Shown here piece after piece: positions 1 through 6,188 of a stretch of DNA of 17,581 nt. The stretch covers positions 1 through 17,581 of the forward strand of contig JAGTQN010000014.1 in assembly GCA_018396395.1 (NCBI GenBank), in the 5' to 3' direction. This stretch comes from Candidatus Bathyarchaeota archaeon. Its GTDB lineage: Archaea > Thermoproteota > CALKCG01 > B24 > JAGTQN01. The notes under the pieces were generated by a model. That model made no database searches, was not told the DNA's origin, and saw only the letters and a program-made list of their open reading frames with translations. Each line of letters opens with the position of its first letter. Position 1 is the first letter of the stretch. Both the position numbers and the translations under genes were made by a program.

Positions 1-44
1 CGGCAGAGCCTAATAAGCCCCTCATCAACAGCCCTCCAGTCCAT
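1..44 (-). CDS. Start of a possible transposase, cut by window edge
   Basis: An ATG on the minus strand at 44 opens a frame that stays open to the edge of the window, giving only 14 codons (MDWRAVDEGLIRLC). The short peptide resembles what I remember of N-termini of some archaeal transposases, which carry a motif like DEGLVRRGE, but this is far too short to prove. The stronger argument is position: it begins about 30 bases inside a terminal repeat (76-92) that points inward toward it. No clear ribosome binding site is seen. It could equally be a chance open frame. Confidence 0.25.
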   Translation of the reverse strand, partial: MDWRAVDEGLIRLC

Positions 45-75
45 AAACCAAAGATTCGATAAACCAGAAAATTAA

Positions 76-92
76 ATTAAGCCACAGAGCAA
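76..92. repeat. Terminal repeat copy, 16/17 to the 6012-6153 element
   Basis: ATTAAGCCACAGAGCAA here against ATTAAGCCACAAAGCAA at 6137-6153. Both are followed on the plus strand by a T-rich tract. It is the same sequence as the inverted copy at 6012-6028 read on the other strand. Confidence 0.7.
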
Positions 93-109
93 CACTTTTA
101 TTTTTTCTT

Positions 110-167
110 TCAGCGTCTGCTCGTTTAATCATCCACAACCGTGTCATGAGACAGAGTCGCTCATCAT
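110..167 (-). ncRNA. Candidate C/D box guide sRNA
   Basis: Read on the minus strand, a perfect C box ATGATGA (167-161) and a perfect D box CTGA (113-110) bracket 58 bases. Between them is a C'-like ATGATTA (132-126) exactly 12 bases before the D box, the standard archaeal guide spacing. Twelve bases after the C box is CATG, a poor D' box. A TATA-like CTATAAAG lies upstream near 200-207. Against it, the flanks do not form a clear terminal stem, and D' and C' are degenerate. No rRNA or tRNA target could be searched for here. It sits between the RNase Z stop codon and the IS end. Confidence 0.3.
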
Positions 168-222
168 CGTATAAAGAATATCTATGGTTGAAAATAAGCT
201 TTATAGTCCGGGACTGGGAAAA

Positions 223-1143
223 TCAGTCCTCGTATTTGAGCCTTAGCCTAAGAAAATCCTCGGCGATGGAAGAGTTCGGAAAGATCTTCCTAGCCTCCTC
301 AAGGAGAGGTTTCGTATCCTCATACCTAGCTGAGATATGGGTCAAGACGAGGCGCTTAACACCTGCTTTTAAGGCTACTTCGGCCGCCTCTAATGCCGTA
401 CTATGGCCTTCTTCCCTCGCCTTTTCTGAAAGACTTCCCTCGAAGGTTCCATCATGGATGAGAAGATCTGCCTCTTTAGAGAGCTCTATTATAGCTTCCG
501 ATGGTCGGGTATCGCCGCTATAAACGATCTTCAGCCCCCTTCTTGGGGGTCCGAGGACTTCCTCAGGCTTAACGATCTTTCCGTCTTTAAGGCGAACGTT
601 ATGGCCCCTTTGGAGCCTTCCCCAAAGAAATCCTTCAGGAACTCCCAGCGCCCTAGCTTTTTCAGGGTAGAATCTTCCGGGTCTCTGTTTTTCTTCTAGG
701 GCGTAAGCTAATGCGAAGGATCCATGTTCTGCCAAGGCCGTTCTAACGATGTACTCCTTTGCCTCAAGGATAGACCCTGGGGTGCTAGTCTCCGAAATCT
801 GAAGCCCATAACTAGGCTTGGCTCCTACGGACCGTACCGTAAACTCGATGAAACCCCTAATGCCTGGAGGGCCGAAGATGCGTAAGGGCTTCGCCCTTCC
901 AACCATATCCATCGTTTGGATAAGTCCAGGAAGTCCAAGGGTATGGTCTCCATGAAGATGCGTGATGAAAATATAGGTCTCCCTCGAGAAGCCAACGCCC
1001 GCAAACATCATCTGCCTTTGGGTCCCTTCTCCACAGTCGAAGAGGAAGAGTTCTCCTTTCCTAAGAACGGCTACGGAAGATGTGCTTCTCTTAGTTGTTG
1101 GAACTCCTGCGGATGTCCCAAGGAAAATGATCTCTAACGACAT
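223..1143 (-). CDS. rnz: Ribonuclease Z (tRNA 3'-end processing)
   Basis: tRNase Z, a zinc-dependent beta-lactamase-fold endonuclease that cuts 3' trailers from tRNA precursors. The 306 residues are normal for the short form. Zinc ligands are visible: HLHGDH at 62-67, H140, the aspartate of SGDT (D211), and H269 in THIS; GHST (H247) is the conserved catalytic-region histidine. Residues about 150-203 contain the glycine- and basic-rich exosite arm that grips tRNA. The ATG at 1143 follows GGTGTGA by a few bases, a fair ribosome binding site. A TATA-like ATCAATTTATTG lies about 60 bases upstream, so it probably has its own promoter despite following the AAA gene on the same strand. Confidence in the function is high. 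Confidence 0.95.
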   Translation of the reverse strand: MSLEIIFLGTSAGVPTTKRSTSSVAVLRKGELFLFDCGEGTQRQMMFAGVGFSRETYIFITHLHGDHTLGLPGLIQTMDMVGRAKPLRIFGPPGIRGFIEFTVRSVGAKPSYGLQISETSTPGSILEAKEYIVRTALAEHGSFALAYALEEKQRPGRFYPEKARALGVPEGFLWGRLQRGHNVRLKDGKIVKPEEVLGPPRRGLKIVYSGDTRPSEAIIELSKEADLLIHDGTFEGSLSEKAREEGHSTALEAAEVALKAGVKRLVLTHISARYEDTKPLLEEARKIFPNSSIAEDFLRLRLKYED

Positions 1144-1374
1144 CGATTCACACCGCTATGCTTGGTTACATGAAAGCGCTTCAAGCTTACAGGCGCCTGC
1201 AATAAATTGATGGAAAACCTGCCTTCAAAAAGATCTGGAGAAGTTTTACGCTTTTCCTTTCGTTTCACTATGAATGAAGGCATTCGCTATCGATTGAGAA
1301 GGCTTTCATGAGCTTTATGGCTCAAACATTATCAATTTCAAGTTTTTTCACAAGCTTTAGGATTCCATTTACGA

Positions 1375-2637
1375 TTATACTACGTTTTCAGCTAGAGGCT
1401 CTTTTGCCAAATTCCTCGCACTCTCCAGAAGCCTTTCAACGGAAACGTATCCTTCCCCATCGAAGGATGCATCAGTGGCTGCTTCTATGATGACGTTCTT
1501 AACATCCCTCGGCGTTATACAGTAGGTATCCCTAACCTTAAGCTGGCGAGTGGGAACTGAAGCCTCGTATATGCGCTTCCTTGTCCTTAAAATACCCCAT
1601 ATCTCCTCGTAGACGCTTTCCGAGAGCTTTCCATTTTTGCAGAGGTCTGGAGCTGCCCTCACCTTCGAAACGTAGAAATCGAAGAGACGTTTAACCTCAT
1701 CCTTTGTTCTCGGAGGTCTTACATAGATGATTTTCTTTATCCTATCCATAAGGGCAGGATCTATGACAGCCGGAAAATTCGTTGCGAAGACTACTACCAT
1801 GTTTCTATTCAAGTCGAAGCCCTCTCCAAGCTCTACGAGCATCTGGTTCAGCATGCCTTGGACATCCCTACCGGCATCCGTCGTTACCTCTATCCTCGCC
1901 CTCCCTATGGCATCCACTTCATCAATAAAAAGGATGCTTGGAGCAACTTCCCTGGCAAGCTTAAAGATTTCCCTGATGTTCTTGGCAGACTGGCCCAGCC
2001 ATTTAGAGACGATCTCATAGCCTTCAATTTTTATGAAGCTTGTACCATATCCTCTAAGGCTGCAGGAGCCTGCTACAGCCTTAGCCATATAAGTCTTCCC
2101 TGTACCCGGAGGACCGAAGAGAAGGACGGAGCCTGCTTCCTCGAGGAGCCTTGGATCGGAAAAGACCTGTTCCCTCTTCTTCCTAGCCATGGGATCTATG
2201 ACCCATTCTACGGCTTTTTTGAACTCCCTAAGCTCATCCTCCAGTCCAACAATATCTTCGTATGTAACCCTTGGCGCCTTCTCAACCTTATGGGCCCATA
2301 TGGACCTTTCCTTGGGTTTCTCGACCACATTAACGATCGTTCCCTTATTGGGAGAAAGAACCGCGTCCATCTCTGGCATGACCTTTCCGAGGAGGTATGG
2401 GGGAATTGTTACTTCGTATACTTGCCCACCTGGAAGCTCCACATAGGCATTATTTCCACGAACTTCGTGGACGATACCTATAGGGCGCATCCCTTGCTTG
2501 AGTTCCTCGATTATACTGTAGCAACGCTTGAGCTCCATCCGTAGGTCCTCGATCTCCCTTTCTTTCCTCATAAGCTCCCTTTCTAAGGACATGATATCGT
2601 CGTAGCGCCGCAAATTCCTTCGATAGAAATTTTGCAT
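1375..2637 (-). CDS. PAN-like AAA ATPase, divergent (not canonical PAN)
   Basis: AAA+ ATPase with the layout of proteasome-activating nucleotidases: N-terminal coiled coil (about 14-48), OB-like domain (about 50-108), then an AAA module. Walker A GPPGTGKT is at 175-182, an aromatic pore loop WLG at 213-215, Walker B ILFIDE at 235-240, and the sensor-1 asparagine is N287. Two PAN hallmarks are missing. The second region of homology reads DPALMDRIKKI (293-303), without the RPGRFD segment that supplies the arginine fingers. The C-terminus ends AENVV instead of the hydrophobic-Tyr-X tail that docks to the 20S proteasome. It may be a dedicated unfoldase or remodelling factor, or a subunit of a mixed ring. 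A TATA-like AT-rich stretch (2644-2660) lies just before the ATG; GGGG precedes the ATG. Confidence 0.8.
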   Translation of the reverse strand: MQNFYRRNLRRYDDIMSLERELMRKEREIEDLRMELKRCYSIIEELKQGMRPIGIVHEVRGNNAYVELPGGQVYEVTIPPYLLGKVMPEMDAVLSPNKGTIVNVVEKPKERSIWAHKVEKAPRVTYEDIVGLEDELREFKKAVEWVIDPMARKKREQVFSDPRLLEEAGSVLLFGPPGTGKTYMAKAVAGSCSLRGYGTSFIKIEGYEIVSKWLGQSAKNIREIFKLAREVAPSILFIDEVDAIGRARIEVTTDAGRDVQGMLNQMLVELGEGFDLNRNMVVVFATNFPAVIDPALMDRIKKIIYVRPPRTKDEVKRLFDFYVSKVRAAPDLCKNGKLSESVYEEIWGILRTRKRIYEASVPTRQLKVRDTYCITPRDVKNVIIEAATDASFDGEGYVSVERLLESARNLAKEPLAENVV

Positions 2638-2686
2638 TTCCCCGATAAATATTATTTCATTTCATTCCGTTTCGTTTAGGATCCTT

Positions 2687-2705
2687 GGCTTAGGCAATCC
2701 AAGCC
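2687..2705 (-). terminator. Hairpin just after the apgM stop codon
   Basis: GGCTTAGG and CCAAGCC form a seven-pair stem with one bulged A and a CAAT loop, directly beyond the apgM stop codon. No U-tract follows on the minus strand, so it may be a 3'-end stabilising hairpin and not a terminator. Confidence 0.3.
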
Positions 2706-3935
2706 TTAGGCTCCGAACTTCGAAGCCAAGTTAAGGAGGTCTGCCAAGATGGGCATAAGGTCGAGGCCCCTTATCCTTCCAAGGCCTCCTTTGGAGGCTG
2801 AAAATTCATCGAAGCCTTCGTTTCCATCGACCCTAACCCCAGGTCCAGATATTACTATGGGGACAGGATCGCCGGAATGGGTCCTAAGGGCACATGGAGT
2901 TGAGTGATCGGCAGTGATAATGATAAGGGTATCCCTAAGTTCTTCGATACCCGAAATTGCTTTATCGATTCTTTCTATGACCTCGATCTTTCTTAGGGAA
3001 TCCCCATCCTCGCCGGCCAGATCAGGAGCCTTGAAGTGAAGGAAGACGAAGTTATGGTCTTCAAGGCCTTTGATAGCAGCTTCAAACTTCCCTCGGAAAT
3101 CAGTTCCATAGGTCCCTGTGGCTCCTTTCACTTCGAGAACTTCCATACCTACGAACTTGGCAACGCCTTTGTAGAGTGTCCCTCCCGCAACACAGGCGCC
3201 TTCTAAACCGAACCTTTCCTTAAGCCCTGGAACTTCCTCGTAATGGCTTGAGCCCCTGATGAGGATAGCGTTGGCGGGGGGCTTACCCTTCGCTTTCCTT
3301 GCTTCGTTGATAGGATGATTTTCCAAGATTTCAAAGGCTTGCTCCATAATCTTGTTAATAATATCGGCAGTTCTACGGGATTCCTCAGTATCATCTAGGG
3401 ATCTACATGGAAGGACTTTTAAACCCTCCTTCTGTGGATCCGTATCTGAAACCTTCCATCCAAGACGGGATCCCCTTAGGGCTAGGATACCCCTATGCTC
3501 GATTCCTTCCTTGAATAGAAGCTCAACCCCAGGAATCCTTATATTGCCAAGGGCTTTAACGAGTTCCCTTGTCCCTTCCCGGATCCTACCAGCCCTTCTA
3601 TCGATGACCCTCCTTTCCTTGTCTAAGGTTGCAAAGTTAAACCTAAAGACGATATCCCCTTTTTGAATTTCCATACCAACTCCAAGAGCTTCGAAGATTC
3701 CTCGTCCAGTATAGTATCGGAAGGGGTCGTATCCGAAGATGGCAAGATGGGCTGGACCGCTTCCAGGTCTGATGCCCGGGGCTATGGGATCCATGATTCC
3801 CGAGATCCCTCGCCTTGCTAGCCTGTCAAGGTTTGGCTTATAGGCTGCTTTTAGGGGGGTTCTTCCGCCTAAGGCATCGAGGGGACGATCCCCTAGACCA
3901 TCGCATAAGATGAGCAAAGCCTTTGAGGCGCTCAT
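2706..3935 (-). CDS. apgM: 2,3-bisphosphoglycerate-independent phosphoglycerate mutase, archaeal type
   Basis: Interconverts 3- and 2-phosphoglycerate in glycolysis and gluconeogenesis. It belongs to the alkaline-phosphatase superfamily and needs two metal ions. At 409 residues it is typical for the archaeal ApgM family, shorter than bacterial GpmI. Visible motifs are CDGLGDRP (metal ligand D12), the phospho-serine region RPGSGPAH (S59), and the C-terminal metal sites in ITADHSTP and HSGDPVP. The ATG at 3935 lies 27 bases after the stop of the PRC-barrel gene, so the two are probably cotranscribed. No good ribosome binding site is seen immediately before the ATG. Confidence is high. Confidence 0.95.
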   Translation of the reverse strand: MSASKALLILCDGLGDRPLDALGGRTPLKAAYKPNLDRLARRGISGIMDPIAPGIRPGSGPAHLAIFGYDPFRYYTGRGIFEALGVGMEIQKGDIVFRFNFATLDKERRVIDRRAGRIREGTRELVKALGNIRIPGVELLFKEGIEHRGILALRGSRLGWKVSDTDPQKEGLKVLPCRSLDDTEESRRTADIINKIMEQAFEILENHPINEARKAKGKPPANAILIRGSSHYEEVPGLKERFGLEGACVAGGTLYKGVAKFVGMEVLEVKGATGTYGTDFRGKFEAAIKGLEDHNFVFLHFKAPDLAGEDGDSLRKIEVIERIDKAISGIEELRDTLIIITADHSTPCALRTHSGDPVPIVISGPGVRVDGNEGFDEFSASKGGLGRIRGLDLMPILADLLNLASKFGA

Positions 3936-3962
3936 GAAGCTATCCCGAAGACCTTCGTAAGT

Positions 3963-4382
3963 TTAAGGAAGCTTCTTTCCGCATTTCACGCAATACTTAG
4001 CGTTGGGAGGATTCCTATGACCGCATTCTGGACAGGATCTTTCGATGACGATGGGTGGTAAGGTTGTGGATGGAGGTGGTGGGGTTGGGGTAGGCCCGGG
4101 TACAGGAGTTGGGGCCGGAACTGCAGATGGACGAACCTTATCCCTTGATACCTTCAATAGGATGACGTCCCCAACAGCCTGAACCTCGTGCCATGGAATG
4201 TTGATCTCCTGGCTCCCTACTTGAACCGTAAGGGCGAGCTCGATTTTATCTTCCGAGAAAGAAAAGGCTACATCCCGAACATTTCCGATGATGAGACCCC
4301 TATTCTCTATCACTTGTTTCCCTAGAAGGTCTCCGCGCTTAATGAAGCTCTTCTCAGCCTTAATTGTTTCATCGATGCCCAT
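3963..4382 (-). CDS. PRC-barrel domain protein with C-terminal zinc ribbon
   Basis: A 139-residue protein in three parts: a PRC-barrel-like domain (about 15-80, with RGDLLGKQV and a GNVRDV turn), a proline/threonine-rich linker (about 85-110), and a zinc ribbon with cysteines at 117, 120, 131 and 134 (CPECGHRNPPNAKYCVKCG). PRC barrels are small beta-barrels found in photosystem H subunits, RimM and archaeal FtsZ-linked CdpB proteins; they usually mediate protein or RNA contacts. The function here is unknown. A TTG at 4457 would add 25 residues, but the ATG at 4382 starts just before the conserved domain and is preferred. It appears to lead a unit with apgM. Confidence 0.8.
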   Translation of the reverse strand: MGIDETIKAEKSFIKRGDLLGKQVIENRGLIIGNVRDVAFSFSEDKIELALTVQVGSQEINIPWHEVQAVGDVILLKVSRDKVRPSAVPAPTPVPGPTPTPPPPSTTLPPIVIERSCPECGHRNPPNAKYCVKCGKKLP

Positions 4383-4472
4383 GATTCTATATGAATGCTT
4401 AGAAGATGTTAAGCTTTTCGTTTTTCCTAGGGATAAGCAGAGGAAATACTTAGCCAAGTTCCTAAGGACCCA

Positions 4473-5021
4473 CTAGCCTCGGTCAAAGTAGGGATTCTTG
4501 CCAGTAGCTGAAAGGGGTATTCCAAGGATCACATCCGCGTCCAAGATTCCTAATCGCTTCGCGGCCGTCCCAATGGTGAACATAATACGGTTATCAATGC
4601 CCATCTGGCTTGCGATCTTTACGGCAGATCCAAGGGCTATGCCCAAATCTATCGAAAAGAAGATACAATTCGGACCAGTATAGGCATTTCCATCTTTTTT
4701 TGGAGCCTTTTCGAAATCCTGGCAATTTCTGAAGCCACAAGCCCCGCAGTTTAAACCCTTCGATCTTGTTCCCTTGACGCCGATTAGGACAACAACCTGC
4801 GAATTTCTGAGGTTTTTTGCATCCCTTTCAAAAAAGGCGCCAAGATGCTTCAAATTCCCCATCTCATCAGCAAGGGCTTCGATCTCCTTCTTTTCGCTCA
4901 GAATAAGCGTTGATATTCCATCGATGCCCCTAGCCTTTGGAGCTGTCCTAGCCGAAGCTAGCATGAGCCCTGCGACATCGAGGATGGCCTTTCTTTCGGC
5001 TTCCTCCTGGTGGATTGGCAT
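4473..5021 (-). CDS. DUF2148 ferredoxin-domain protein
   Basis: Uncharacterised family annotated as containing a ferredoxin-like domain. The 182 residues contain SARTAPKARGID (23-34), typical of the family N-terminus, and a cysteine cluster C92, C95, C100 (NCGACGFRNC) plus C119, which could bind an iron-sulphur cluster. The family is common in anaerobic archaea and bacteria; its reaction is not known to me. The ATG at 5021 is chosen because a near-perfect ribosome binding site, GGGAGGTGG (5040-5032), lies 11 bases upstream. A longer frame to 5111 only translates this leader. It diverges from the RraA gene. Confidence 0.85.
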   Translation of the reverse strand: MPIHQEEAERKAILDVAGLMLASARTAPKARGIDGISTLILSEKKEIEALADEMGNLKHLGAFFERDAKNLRNSQVVVLIGVKGTRSKGLNCGACGFRNCQDFEKAPKKDGNAYTGPNCIFFSIDLGIALGSAVKIASQMGIDNRIMFTIGTAAKRLGILDADVILGIPLSATGKNPYFDRG

Positions 5022-5194
5022 TTTGTTCAAGCCACCTCCCGTTGGTTTCAAAACAGATGAATTAGGCTCTATGGAAGCCCTAACTAAAATGTATTGCCCC
5101 TTAAAACTCAAGCGAAAGAAATGTTTTCTTTTTCAAGGGAAAATTCGATTTTAGATCATCGATATTTTCATGAATGCTGATGAATAGCCTTGAT

Positions 5195-5243
5195 AGCCAC
5201 TATCCGATGGCGATGCGAAAGCCTTTTCTAGTCTATAGTGGCT
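5195..5243. promoter_or_regulatory. 9-bp inverted repeat in the leader of the RraA-family gene
   Basis: AGCCACTAT (5195-5203) and ATAGTGGCT (5235-5243) are perfect inverted copies separated by 31 bases, ending 18 bases before the RraA-family ATG and lying between divergent genes. It could be a split operator or a leader hairpin. Weak TATA-like bases (TAGTCTATAG) overlap the right arm. Confidence 0.3.
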
Positions 5244-5261
5244 TCTTAATGTGTGGTCTCT

Positions 5262-5912
5262 ATGGAGGAGCTTCAGAAATCCATTAAAGCATTGACTCAG
5301 ATCCCAACAGCATCCCTTTCCGATGCCCTCGATCAGTTGGGCCTCCGAGGTTATATGTCCCACGAAATACGCCCAATCCTTCCAAATGTGAAGATTGTCG
5401 GTCCGGCGGTTACGATAAAGCATAGAATCGTAAACAAAAGAATGCCCTTTACGCCTGCCCTCAAGGCCATCGATGAGGCTAGGGCAGGGGACGTTCTTGT
5501 GATATCATCCGATGATGATCTTAGGGATGTAGCCCTGCTTGGTGGCCTAATGGGCCTTGCATCGAAGGTCAAGGGTCTTTCTGGGGCTGTCCTGGGGGGA
5601 GGGGTACGGGACATCAGGGAACTGCGGGAGCTGGGCTTCCAAGTCTTCAGCCTGAGCGTTGTTCCTACTACAAGCCTCGGAAGGACGGAGATCGAAGGAG
5701 TAAACGTTCCTTTGAGGTGCGGAGGTCTCACCGTTAATCCAGGAGATCTGATTGTCGGTGATGATGATGGCGTCGTCGTTATTCCTAAGGATAGGGTTTG
5801 GGAAGTCATAGAGCGGGCTAGGAAGTTCGATGAAGTAGAAAGGATGGAGGCCGAGGAACTAAAAAAGGGAACCTCCCTAGTCGAAACCGTAGCGAAGTTC
5901 GCAAGGATATAA
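5262..5912 (+). CDS. RraA/HMG-aldolase family protein
   Basis: Member of the family that includes RraA regulators and metal-dependent 4-hydroxy-4-methyl-2-oxoglutarate/oxaloacetate aldolases (often labelled dimethylmenaquinone methyltransferase-like). The signature of the aldolase branch, G-x20-R-D-x2-E, is complete: G95, R116, D117, E120. The 216 residues are normal. The C-terminal VNPGDLIVGDDDGVVVIP is also typical. This supports a class II pyruvate aldolase or oxaloacetate decarboxylase activity over the RNase E-inhibitor role, since an archaeon would lack that partner. The ATG at 5262 is preferred; a GTG at 5253 in frame is possible. It is a single plus-strand gene, convergent with the lactonase gene. 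Confidence 0.85.
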   Translation: MEELQKSIKALTQIPTASLSDALDQLGLRGYMSHEIRPILPNVKIVGPAVTIKHRIVNKRMPFTPALKAIDEARAGDVLVISSDDDLRDVALLGGLMGLASKVKGLSGAVLGGGVRDIRELRELGFQVFSLSVVPTTSLGRTEIEGVNVPLRCGGLTVNPGDLIVGDDDGVVVIPKDRVWEVIERARKFDEVERMEAEELKKGTSLVETVAKFARI

Positions 5913-5977
5913 GTTAAAGTCGTAATAAGATAAGGAAGGAAAGGCATCCCCAGAGTATGATGGTTCTTCTGGAGAGA

Positions 5978-6011
5978 TTATTTTTATTTATTTTTATTCT
6001 TTTTATCTTTA
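5978..6011 (+). terminator. T-rich terminator downstream of the RraA-family gene
   Basis: A plus-strand tract made almost wholly of T with a few A and C, beginning 65 bases after the stop codon. Archaeal termination commonly depends on such U-tracts. A weak 5-bp stem (CCAGA 5950-5954, TCTGG 5968-5972) lies before it. The tract appears to have been split by the element at 6012-6153, since it resumes at 6155-6172. Confidence 0.45.
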
Positions 6012-6159
6012 TTGCTTTGTGGCTTAATCACGAACTTCGGACTTTTAGAGCTGCTAAAACCCTTCAGGGTTCGACCTTCGAAGACTAGTTTCAAGGATTA
6101 GGATGGAATAGAGAAAGCATCATATGGAAAAGTGGAATTAAGCCACAAAGCAATCTTTA
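6006..6159. repeat. 6-bp target site duplication TCTTTA on both sides of the MITE
   Basis: TCTTTA at 6006-6011 directly abuts the left terminal repeat and TCTTTA at 6154-6159 directly abuts the right one. A seventh base does not match. The flanks are low-complexity, so a chance match is somewhat likelier than usual. Confidence 0.55.
6012..6153. mobile_element. MITE-like element, 142 bp, 17-bp perfect terminal inverted repeats
   Basis: TTGCTTTGTGGCTTAAT (6012-6028) and its exact reverse complement (6137-6153) bound 142 bases with no convincing reading frame. The 6-bp TCTTTA duplication flanks both ends. A third copy of the terminal repeat, 16/17, is at 76-92, probably the end of a related full IS. 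The interior holds small palindromes: TTTTAG/CTAAAA (6043-6059), AACCCT/AGGGTT (6058-6071) and CTTCGAAG (6076-6083), so the transcript or single strand could fold. It lies between convergent genes inside a T-rich tract. An alternative is a conserved bidirectional 3'-end structure, but the target duplication and unlinked third copy favour mobility. Confidence 0.65.
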
Positions 6160-6188
6160 TTTTTATTTTTTAAACAGACCAAAAAAGA

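Larger units (their letters stand above)
1..92 (-). mobile_element. Probable end of an insertion sequence (partial)
   Basis: Bases 76-92 (ATTAAGCCACAGAGCAA) match the right terminal repeat of the element at 6012-6153 with one mismatch in 17, in the same orientation. If this is the outer end of a mobile element, the element's body lies to the left and leaves the window. Outside the repeat is a T-rich tract (95-110), as at the other element. The putative transposase start at 44 lies where expected for an IS. Only one end is visible, so the length, family and target duplication cannot be read. It could instead be another MITE copy. Confidence 0.45.

Noticed and set aside
1134..1283. 49-codon minus-strand frame overlapping the rnz start (MPSFIVKRKEKRK...)
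   Set aside because: No ribosome binding site, no recognisable motif, and it overlaps the rnz start out of frame. It could be a chance frame in the rnz leader.
1858..2544. 228-codon plus-strand open frame opposite the AAA ATPase gene
   Set aside because: It lies wholly inside a clear AAA gene on the other strand and shows no recognisable domain; it is a shadow frame.
5022..5111. 30-residue N-terminal extension of the DUF2148 protein
   Set aside because: It would translate the strong ribosome binding site GGGAGGTGG that serves the ATG at 5021.
5175..5225. Possible second C/D box RNA (CTGATGA) upstream of the RraA-family gene
   Set aside because: The C box has C instead of a purine at its first position and no CTGA D box follows at a sensible distance.
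5351..5947. 198-codon minus-strand open frame opposite the RraA-family gene
   Set aside because: Serine/arginine-rich translation without motifs, wholly opposite a gene with a complete family signature.
6066..6083. tRNA T-arm-like GGGTTCGACC inside the MITE
   Set aside because: No matching acceptor, D or anticodon arms are found around it.
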